Part shown: in pieces, positions 1 through 10,900 of the stretch
How the letters are laid out: each line of letters begins with the position of its first letter
How positions within the stretch are numbered: position 1 is the first letter of the stretch
NCBI GenBank assembly: GCA_022605405.1
Contig: JABYQQ010000009.1
Coordinates: 1,364,001-1,428,000, forward strand
Direction of reading: 5' to 3'
DNA from: Earliella scabrosa
Taxonomy: Eukaryota > Basidiomycota > Agaricomycetes > Polyporales > Polyporaceae
DNA: 64,000 nt
Notes under the pieces: generated by a model
Told to the model about the DNA's origin: nothing
Databases searched by the model: none
The model's input: the letters and a program-made list of their open reading frames with translations, nothing else
Position numbers and translations under genes: made by a program

Positions 1-183
1 CTCACAATACACTTATACAGAGCCTTTCGGGCTATAGTATATGCGTCTCGTCCACCGTCGTCTCCTCGTCATACCGCCCGCCGACTTCCACTCTTCAACA
101 GGATGGGGATGAGGCTGCAACCAAACATCGTTGGTATACACCCAGCCATCTGTGCAGCATCGTCAGTATCACACAATGGATTC

Positions 184-1649
184 TCATGAGTGACGCTTAC
201 TCTCATCCGCACCAACGCCATCCGCCCACACCCCTTCCAAATCTGGGCGCCAATCCTCCGTCTCGACAAACAGCCATCCAGGAGCCAGAGAAAACGTCAG
301 GTTGCTGCTGTGCACCAAAGAACTGTGGTCAGAATTACCGTCCCCATGTTCAAGCTGCGACACGTATGGATGCAGGACAAAACATGCTGACCTGACTTCG
401 CCGCTACCATCGTCGGACACGCCGCTCCATCCATCGCGGCCGCGGGTCCACGCCTTGCGCTCACCAGCCTTCAGATGATTCTTGCTCCACGTCCCTTCAG
501 CTTTGGTGACGTCGTCGGAGCTGCCGCTCGGCCCCGGCGCCCAGCGTTCGTTCTCGTACAGCTCGACCTCTCGCAACTCCGTGCGCCAGTGTCTGTCTTC
601 AAGGTTGTCGTTGTCGATTAAGCGGAAGACGCATGCATGGACATATGTTGCTAGCGGCCCAAGACCGGATTGCAACGTGGGGAGGAGGGTGTGCTGCGTG
701 AAAGGATGGGTGAAGGCAAACGGGAGGAGGCCGCCGACGAGGCATGTCGCGCGCATTGGGAGCATGTAGACGAGCGGTATCATCGCGAAGAGAGTGACTA
801 TGGCAGAGGTGAGGATGAGACCAGAATATGGGGACGACCATGTGAGGTAGGGCACAAGTTGGACAGCGAAGTCGTGGCCATCCGACCTAGCATACGATGA
901 GTATATGCGCCAGGCTTGTTCGTTTGAATTGTGCACTTACACGGCACCCATAAGGTTCTGTATCGCTTGTAGGTTGGCTAGCCAGTCGGCACTACCCTCG
1001 CTAGGTAGAGTGGGAGGCATCGGTTGGACCACTTTCGGTGAGAGATTCCCGACTTGCTCTCGTCCCCGTGTGACGGGATGCATGGCTAGCAGCACGCTTA
1101 GCACGATGGCATGCGGCAGGAGTAGTATCAATCTTGGGAAGTAGCCTGCAAAGGGTTCGAGACACGAAGCACGACAAGGACAACGAACGTACAGAGGAAC
1201 GCATAGGCAGCCATCCACACCAAAGTGTACTTCCAACTCCTCTTCCACAGCACTATCTCCTCGACACGATCCTGCAGCCAGAAGATTGAACCCGCCCGTG
1301 CTACAAATCGTCGGAAGTTGACTGTAGTGATGGGAATGGATAGTGGATCGCGTGTCGAGAGCAGACGAGGCGCGTCCTTCGCCTTCCCGTATGTCCGAGG
1401 AGTAGTGGGTGTATTCGCCGGAAGTTGTAAGGCCGATGTGAGAAGTATGGATGTCAAGTTGGAGCCGCCAACCCTTGAAGGCGACATAGGCTGTGTACTC
1501 GCAGGTGAAGAGGAAGACCGCACTGGAGAGTGTTCCGGGCGAGGTAGAGAGGTCACGATCTTCGGGGCAGGGCGAAGGTCTGTGCTGGGCGAGTCGGAGC
1601 GTAGCCGCGTTGCATACGAAGGGATCTCGACATAATCCATAGTTGCCAT
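184..1649 (-). CDS. Peroxisomal integral membrane peroxin with DysF domain (Pex24/Pex30-like)
   Basis: Exons are complement(184..886, 941..1145, 1193..1649), giving 454 aa. Introns of 54 and 47 nt have GTAAGT and GTACGT donors. The N-terminal third is Ser/Pro-rich and probably disordered. Two hydrophobic stretches follow (around WMAAYAFLCYFPRLILLLPH, then SGLILTSAIVTLFAMIPLVY). The C-terminal half carries the Trp/Arg-rich DysF signature: ENERWAP, ERKAWTRGRDGWSG and APGWLFVETEDWRPDL. In fungi this combination of membrane pair and DysF marks Pex24/28-32 family peroxins, which act at ER-peroxisome contacts and control peroxisome size and number. The start is the first Met of MATMDYVE; an in-frame Met upstream at 1691 is possible. 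The family call is firm; the exact paralogue is not resolved. Confidence 0.8.
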
Positions 1650-1900
1650 CGCCGCGGACCACCGCGATAGACGTCTGAGTGGGTAGAACAAGTCAAGCAG
1701 GGATTGGCATGGCGCGGCAGACTGCGGTAGCGTAGACCCTGTGAGCGTCTAACCTACTAGCGCTCACGTTGACCTTGCACATGTGATTTTGGTGAAGATC
1801 TCATCGATCTCATACTCAGACGGTCGTGTAGCTCCAACGAGCTCTCATCAACATCTATAGGGCTATGTACATGCGCGAGATGCCACGCGATGGGCAGAAT

Positions 1901-4900
1901 CTAGTGAGCTTCATCCGCCAAGATCAATTCCTTTGCCTTGGCTGACCGGGGGGTGATGGTGCAGCGACAGTCCTGCGGACATCTAAGTAATATTTTGTCA
2001 GTGAAACGCAACACTGAGTTGCCAGGAACACGATCCACTTACGACACCAGTTTGTTAGACATCTTCGGCTCGATGTGGATCGGTTTCCCTGCGTCATCCA
2101 ACGGTGCAGTGATGTTGAAGACATGGAGGACCATCGCCATGTTGATGAAGAGGGAACCCTCCGCAAAGTATCTCCCAGGACATATTCTAAGGTCAAATGT
2201 GAGCCAAAACATACGATCTTTATGCACGAAAAAGACTCGCCTTCTTCCATAGCCAAACGCGAATCGACCAGGATCAGGAACATTCGGGTCCAACTCTCCA
2301 TCGCGAAGGAAACGCTCAGGCATGAAACGGTCAGGTTCGGGGTACGTTTCAGGATCATGCAGGCATGCCCTACAGAAGTCAGCTCGCACAATGCAAATTC
2401 GAAGCGATCAGAAGGGCTGACCATGAGTTCGGCAGAAGGATCGTTCCAGCAGGAATGAAGTACCCGTCGCACTCAATGTCCTCGGTAGTCCTGTGCGGTA
2501 TCGACAACGGAAGCACTGGCAGCCAGCGCATGCTCTCCTTTACTATGGCGCTGATGTAGGGCAGATGCGGCATGTCGCTGTGATCCGGGAGTCGGTTCGG
2601 GCCCACGACAGCGTCTAATTCAGCCTGCGCCTTCGTCTGCACCTCCGGATACAGGAACATTGCCAGGAAGAACGTTTGCAGTGTGGCGAACGTCTGTACC
2701 TCTATGAGCACATCTCGACGGACAAAGAAGGCTGGCTTACAGTATCCGCCCCTCCTGAGGGCACACAATGCATCAGGATGGCTGTAACCAAGGAACACGA
2801 TGGAGCCTAACCTTCGAAGCCTGTGAAGGCTACGCCTCTAATGACTTCCAAATCATCCGGATCCAAGACCTTGTCACTTCCACCTAGTCTTTCTATGAGC
2901 TTGGCGACAACAGAGTCCGATGTCTCTCCGTTCACCTGCACAACCAGATTAGCTCAAATAGCACCCCGACAGGGTTTCGGCACTAGTTACCATGCCCTCT
3001 GCGGTATTCGCAACCATATCGTTCTTCACTTCGTGGGCGCAGCGACGCCACTCGGCGAAGGTCTTCTGGAAGCCTGCCCCAGGGAACCACCTTGGTACGT
3101 AGCGCAACCATGGTAGGAATTCGACCATGAACGTTCCGGAGACGAACGCCTCTCCCGCTTGGAGCGTCTTGTCAATGAGTGCGATGTATTTGTCGTCTTC
3201 GGAGGCAGCGTCATAACCGTAGAGGATCTTCACAACCACGGCCGCAAATGTGCTGCATTGTCCGAGCGATGAGCCGAAGATTCCTGAAGGCGAACCACCT
3301 GATCATCCCACGATCTAATACCACTTAGAACTGTGTTTGTACCGGTTGTTCGGTTCTTGCTAGAATGCTTTCCAGCTGTTCCCCGTACTCTTGTAGAAAC
3401 CTCTGAAGATCTCTGGGCGCGTGTGCCATGTTTTCCCGTCCCTTCGGAGCGCTATGACAATGTCGCGCTGGAACGTCCCTCGGTTCCTTTCCCTCCCGAT
3501 TCGGATTGTTCGCTGACATGTCGCCCCTTGTCCGCTTTCGTCTTATAACATAATCCGTTGCTCACGCGGTTTGTTTGACAGTGTTCAGAACAGAAGACAT
3601 ATGCCCGCGCTCCTCGGCTCCCGTTGTCAGCGCGCTCCCTCCCGCCCCGCACTCCCTCCTCGGCTCCCGTTGTCAGCGCGCTCCCTCCCGCCCCGCGCTC
3701 CCTCCTCGGCTCCCGCCCTCCAACGCGCTCTTCCCGCCCCGCGCTCCCTCCTCGGCTCCCGTTGTCAGCGCGCTCCCTCCCGCCCCGCACTCCCTCCTCG
3801 GCTCCCGTTGTCAGCGCGCTCCCTCCCGCCCCGCGCTCCCTCCTCGGCTCCCGCCCTCCAACGCGCTCTTCCCGCCCCGCGCTCCCTCCTCGGCTCCCGC
3901 CCTCCAACACGCTCCTCCCGCCCCGCGCTCCCTCCTCGGTGCGCGCATTCCCGCCCCACGCGTGTCCCTCTCAGTGCGCGCACTACCGCCCCACGCGTGT
4001 CCCTCTCGGTGCGCGCACTACCGCCCCGCGCGTGTCCCTCTCGATGCGCGCACTACCGCCCCGCGCACCCTCCTCAGTGCGCGCACTCCCGCCCCGTGCT
4101 CCTCCTTGCTGTCTGCGCGCTCCTTCATGGTTTCCGCCCTCACCGTGTTCCCCCTGTGCTGCGCGTGTCCATGGTCCTCCGAGTCGCTCTTCTCCTCCGT
4201 CACACTGTGCACGTTCCATGATTCTGATCGCAGACTCTCTGCTGCACGCTGTTGATACCAAAGTCCTGTAGTTATATGTGTGTCACAGCCTGCGCTGTTG
4301 CAGGGGCATGTCCTAGACGTCGTGTGTAGCCCTCAAATATACGGTTCACGAATAAATAGTAGTATGTTCTACCTAGGCGTCAGAGTGTCGCGATAACGTG
4401 AGATCTCCCACAGGCGCGTCGCGCCCTGTCGCGCCGTTCTGTCACGGGGTCACAGTCACCACTTCACTCTGACTTGTCACCACCTCACTGCGCTCGCCGG
4501 TACGACAACAGCTGCAACACTAGGCTCTCGTTCCCCCTCATCTCCTCTATGGGCCCGTTTCCTCGCCGTCAGTCATCTGGCAAGAGCTCGCTATCCAACT
4601 CCATCACCTTTCGATGCGGGGGAGGCTTTGGCAAGAAGACGTACTCGTCCACCCGACGAGTTGCGAACTCTGCGCAGCGACAGGCTGACACATACAAGCT
4701 CCGTCTTCAGCAAATATCTGGTACGACTCTTTGAATCATTGCTGCTCACGACGGCCTGACCGCAGGCAGGCCTCTCCTTTGAGGACAGAGACATCCTCAT
4801 GGCCCACCACGACGGCGACATGGATGTCGATGCAGACCATGGGATGGATATGCTATCGTTGCCCCCTGGAGAGGAGGCAATGTTTCTCAGTCACGAGGGT

Positions 4901-7900
4901 GGGGAAGAAGAGTTGTGTAGAGACATGTTCGCTGGAGAGACTTTGTCAGTATGATGTACCCTACCCTGAGGGTCTCGAAGCCACTGACACTCTTGCCAGG
5001 AAGCGCATTGACGGACGGACACGTCGAGATCGCACCACGCGTCGGATGGCCGAGTGGGACGCTCAGAAGAACGAGCTCGTTTGTGCTTATCTGCAGTGGA
5101 ACTCTGGAGAACCTATCCCAGACGATCCTCTGGTCACCGACGCCCCTCTGAAGCAGGTCGAAGCCGAAGTAGTTGATCAATTTGGTATGTGCGTCAGCTT
5201 TGTATGTATTGTTATGCTGATGAACTACCAGAAACTGCAAGACGTGTATACAACTATCCACCGGCATGCACTCGGGACGCTGTCGCGCTGGCAAGGCATG
5301 GGTACATGGCCACCGCGCCGCTTCGGCCTTCCGTAGCCATCAACTTCAAGGTCCTGCATGCCTATCGTGAAACGCATAGAGTATGTCCGAGGTTCAGCAT
5401 TCAAGCTCAAGTACGAGCTCTCTGTCGTGTCCACATGGTACGTCTCGCTGTCTAGGAGATTATGCGTTGCAATTCGTAGTACTCACTATGGTATCTCAGC
5501 TCCCTTTCAATCGTACCCTCGTCGAACAGTTCAGCATCGCTTACGACATGTATCTGGAGATCCAGTACGCGGTAGAGCAACTTGCGAACACTGCCCTCGG
5601 TCGAAACGTTCCGAACTGGCGTGTCCTCAATGCGTGTGCCCCGTGCTTGTACGTGCTTACCGGCGAAGCCGAGCTGACACCGAAGATGCTGGTCACCATG
5701 GACGGCAATCAATCCCTCAAACTTGTCGACCACAAGTATCGCGCCGGTATCGAGCATGACGATTTGCGTCAGGCTCGTTCGGACATGTGGATCACACCGG
5801 ACCGGGTAGACGAGTTCAAAGACGAGGTCCAGGTACAGTCATCCACTACGTCATGATGTCAGACTGACATGACATCGTCCGAACAGGCTACGCAGGCTAC
5901 AGGCGCGCAGGGCAAGAAGAGCAAAGCCGCCAAAGCAAAAGCCGCTCAAGCCGCTCGACTGGCTAAGCTCGCTGGCACCACCGTTCCTGATGACGACGAT
6001 GACGACTGGGTTGACGAGATCGATCACGGCGGGGAGGATCCCGAGTCCGTATGTGTTGAGCGATGGCGCAACGCAGGTCCCGAGGCGCGCAAGAAGATGT
6101 TTGCACTGTTCAATGTCACCGGCATCTTCGTATCACTCTGTCGACATGGGCAACTCCTGACCATTTGTGACATGATACGGAGTGGCGAGCTGTCGGTCTC
6201 TTCACTCGCAGCATGGTCGTGCTTGCTGACTTCGAATGCCTTTAGACGCAAGTATCCCATTGCCACATGCAAGACTCTGATTGACAGGTACGGCAGCGGC
6301 ATCAAGTGTGGCTACGACATCGGGTGCGACCTTGACAAGACTCTTCGGAAGAGCTCGCTTGCAAAGCTCATTGATGAGAAGGACTTCTCGATGATCGTGC
6401 CGTCCTTCCATGGACATAGCCACAACCGCAAGTGTCAGATTAGCTGGCACCCTCTCTACACGACTGGGGTTGGCAAGGAGGATTTCGAAGGCTGCGAGCG
6501 CTGCTTTGCGGAGTCGAACGCGCTTGCCTCTTCGACGCGTTTGGCCACTCCCTTCCATCGTCATCAGAGCATTGATGATTGGTTCGCGTTCTGGGCAGAG
6601 CAGAAACACGCTGAGTCTGGTCAATCATGCGTTCCACTCCTTCGTGTCCGGCGGACTGACTTGTTGTTGCAGGGAAATTCATTCTCAACAACTACCGCCA
6701 AGCCCTCGACATCATCAAGAACGAGACAGAGGCGCTCGCGATTTGCTGCGCACAGCACAACCTCGGTGCCGCCGATTTTGAGCGGTTCCTTGCCGAAGAA
6801 CGCGCGTATCTTGAGACGCGCAACACGGAGCCACCCGAGATGACGCAGAAGATCGAATACGTCGAAGCACTTCTCCTGATGCACGATGAGACGTGCGTAC
6901 ACGATCTGCTTGCTGCTTCTCTCAAGGCTAGATGTGCGAAGCTGATTCCGCTATGCAGGAGGAAAGCGGCTGCTGCCAAAGACAAGCGGGCGAAGATGGA
7001 CACTCACTGTGACGTCACCAACCCGGAGGCCGTCAAGAAGACGCAGAATCGTCTTCGTGGCCTCATGACTTCGGAGCGCGCAGCAAATGAACGGTGGCAG
7101 CGTGCGCATGAAGCCGTCCTCCTGCATGAAGAGCAGCTTGGAATCGTCAAGCGGTGGACGTTGGACTCGGAAGAGTTCAAGGAGAGCTTACGTGATCTTC
7201 GTCATCGCAAGTATCACCGTGCAGTGGACAAGCTCGAACGATTGGTCGTTCAGCGACTCTTCGAGTTAACGAAGCTTGGCATGAGTGGTACAGGTGTGTT
7301 TTTATCCCCCAGTTGCTAACGTTCGCTGACTGTCAACAGGATACAAGCTTCGCGAGAAGATCGGCAAGGCGCTCAAAGCTCGCGCCGAAGGTATCAAGTC
7401 TGCCCTCTCTCAGTACAACCGCCTTGCTGCTACATTGGAAAATCCCCGCCCCGAACTTAGTTGGAGTGACATCACTGAGATGGCAGCACTTGGAGAGTTC
7501 GATCTCCTCCGCGATTCGCGCACCGACGTTCGTCAGCTTCCGTGGGCCAACCCTGCGCACCGACGCGCTACCAACATGTATTACAACGTGAAACGCGCAC
7601 ACGAGGAGATCAAGAGGCTGAACATCGAGATTCCTCGGTTGTTCACTGCCATGCTCGACGAACACTACGACTATCATCGCGCTATAGCTGCCAACATTGT
7701 AGTGAACCCGCCACTTGCATATGAGCTGTCCCGTCAGTGGGTCTTCCGGGACCGCATCAACGGTCGAGTTGCTTCTCATCTCGCAACCACGTCTCGGCTT
7801 CCTGGCTTCTCCGGAACCGTCGCTGCAGGGCAAAGGGTTGGTAGAGCTGCATGTAACGTCCACGACGTGCCGCTTCCGACGTGGGCCCGTTTGGACCGTA

Positions 7901-10900
7901 CAGCTCTGCAGGCCATTACGGAAGAGGACGTCCTCTTGGAGGGGCTGTCTACTGTGTATGGGGTCGCATCGGAGGAGGAGGCAGATGGTTTAGTGGAGTT
8001 CTTTGACAATCTCGGCTTGGCAACAGACGGCGACGAATGAAATGTGGTATCCGCAGCTACGCATGTATAACACCGCTCCGATCGACGGCTCTACATCTGC
8101 TTCTTGTACACGTGTGTGCGACTGAAGGTGGTATCGGGAAGTGATGGTGCACAATACATTCGTGATCGAAGCACCACGTGCAGTGTGCATGACCCATGAC
8201 CAAACTTCTTGCAACTGCCCGCAGGAACTGCACCTCATCCAGTTGTTTCTATACCTCTGTCACTCTGCCCGTCGCTCAGCACGCTCAAGCACTGTCAAAA
8301 TTTGCTTTGACGTTAAGCAGCATGGACCGTCGACCAATACCATGAAGCACCCACCTAGCGCTCGCGACCAGATATCAACCAGACGTGAGTCCCATACCGT
8401 CCAGCAGTCCTTTCCCCTCGCTCCGAGTCGTCCCACTCCGATCCATCCCCATGCCGCCTCGCAACCCCAACACCTCCGCCCCCGCACCCTTCACTGGCGA
8501 TGGCGACGATGGCGGTCAGGGACTGGCAGCACAGAATGCCCGCCTCGCAGCCGCACAGTTGAACACGAGCGGCATCGACGTCATCGCATCCTTCCTGATG
8601 GCACAGCCCTTCCTGCAGATCCATTCCCAACGGCAAGCGTATGCTATGGCTTTCGCCTACTTCTCTGCTGGATCGCACGACGACGGTCGCCACCATGTCG
8701 GAGGTGCTCGCCACCCGGAGTACAGGATCGCCCGTTCGGGAGCTACGGAGGAGCAGAGCACTGCGCTGAGGCAGGATTACATGCGGTACTTGTGTGATAG
8801 CGTGCGTCACATCCTTTCTGCTCTTGTATTCACACTCACCATCTACAGTTGACGACGTACGATCGCCTGTCAGGCGGTGTTACTGTCATGCTCCAGACAC
8901 CTGGCACACGCCGCCCTCGCACCGCTCGCATCATCGAAGAGATCATCCTGAACGTCTATGCCCCCCCGGACTTCCTCCATGAATTCCCCCACGTCCGCAT
9001 CGACCTTGCTCGCTTGGGACAAGACTTCGCAAGGGCATTCGGGCTGCCGGCGATGGAGCGTTGGGATAGACTGTCGAACAAGAGTAGCTGGGCTGCGCAG
9101 GGCATACGGACGGACACCCGCCCGCCCCCATCATCCATCCTCCCTCGCAGTCAGACCTCCTACTTCCGTCTCTACGGCTATGACCCGTCCGCCTTCGAGA
9201 ACCTCGTCGTGGAACAAGGCGGTCTGCGTCGCGTGTTCGTCCCGACGGGATCCATAGTGGTCCCTGGTCCGATGCCGACCGACGCAACTGCCTCGGAGCA
9301 GCCAAGCGGTCTTCCTAGCTCCCCGGTTCGCCCTCCCGGTCTTCCTGCCACCCCCGTTAAGAACGCGGCTACGCCGATTGCGGGCCTCCCAGTCAACCCG
9401 GTGCTCTCGAGCGGCACTCCGTCGGTCGCTCCGTCCTGGCCGCCTCGGCTCCCTGTCCCTCCTCCCCTCACGGGTACGCCGTCTCGTCCTCAGGCATTGT
9501 CGACCACCACTCCCGCAGTCTTTGCCCCCGTCGCGTCGGGCGTGTCCAGTGGGGAACCAGCTGCCGTGCTGTCCCCGCGGGCTGCTGAGAAGGCACGCAG
9601 CGAGGTCACCGCTTCGTCGTCGCGGGCCGCTGAAAAGTCACGCGCACAAAGTGACGACGACGAGCCCTCGGAGTACGAGTGGGGGCTGTCATGCGAGACG
9701 AACCCCTTCCGCGAGCTTGCACTGTACGATCAGACCGTCAAGTTGCAGACGGAGATCAAGGACCTCACGTTGCACTATGAGGCGAGAATCAAGGCGCTCG
9801 AGAGCGAACGTGCTTCGCTGTTGGCAGGTGAGCATGGGGTGATCCTGCTAATCCTGCATGTGCCTGACTTTACACCAACAGAGGTCGCGCGTTTGCAGGT
9901 CGACTGGGTCACCGTTGTGCCAAGCCCGGAGGCTCAGGGGAGCGCTCCGACTGGGCCCGTTGACGCTGTCCCACCGAACACGCCCGTCAGGACCCTGCAG
10001 TCAGTTAGCCTCGAATCGCGCCCGTCGACGTCGCTGTCGTCGGTTTCGTCGATCTCGCAGACTAATACGGACAGTCGGGTTGTCTCTCGTGCTGCGGTTG
10101 TCTCCCCGGCCATCTCGGCCGTTGCCTCGAGCTCCACCTCCCGCATTCATCGCACCATCGAACCCTTCGGCCCCTGCACGCGCGCATTGTTCGAAGAGAA
10201 CAGCATCCCGAAGGCCATGCACGCGGTCTTGTGGGACATCGAGTCGAACAAGTACGACGATGAGGTGCTGCCCGCGTTGGCGAACGCCTTCAACACGGAC
10301 GACGACGAGTTCCTTGCGAAGATGTACAACGCCATGAGGATCGACTCCGCCATCAAGTACGACTGAGGGAGTGCGAACGGCACCGGCTCGGTTCACGTCC
10401 GGTCTAAAATTTTCTTGTCGCTCGTTGCTGTCTCCATGCTTGTCCCTGTGCTCGTCCCCGCGATCGAGGCCTCCCTGTCGCCCGCTACTCGTTGTATTCA
10501 CCGCTGTCATGTCCCGTACTAGCAATGCATATGTGTTTCTTGGCTACCCGCTTACGGCGCAAGCGGTGTGTGCGCTCATTCGAACATATGAAACCCGCCG
10601 TTGGCGGAGGAACCCTCGCCACGTACTTCTCGAACGCGCCCCTCTCTTCCGCCTTCTCTAGCGTGCGCCGCAGTCTTTGTCTCCCGTCGTTCGTGGTCGA
10701 CGTTCTCGACGCTATCCATCTAACCACTCGAGCGCGCTTATTCCCCTCCATGTCGACCATCAACATATCATACGGTCCACAAGCTACTGTCGTTGCAGCT
10801 CCTCCCGTTCCGCCACGTCGCAAGCCCCCTCAGAAGGCTTCTAGTCAGACCGAAGCCTCGGCCAACAACAGGAAGGAGAAGGAGGAGGCTCTTGAGGCCG

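Noticed and set aside
3600..3935. Regular repeats considered as a CRISPR array
   Set aside because: The units are contiguous minisatellite copies without unique spacers, in a eukaryotic transposon end.
3571..4271. Three overlapping ~215-aa Ala/Pro/Arg-rich frames in the left transposon end, mirrored at 12390-13218
   Set aside because: They are translations of the GC-rich minisatellite; all three frames are open, and the encoded repeats follow the DNA repeat unit.
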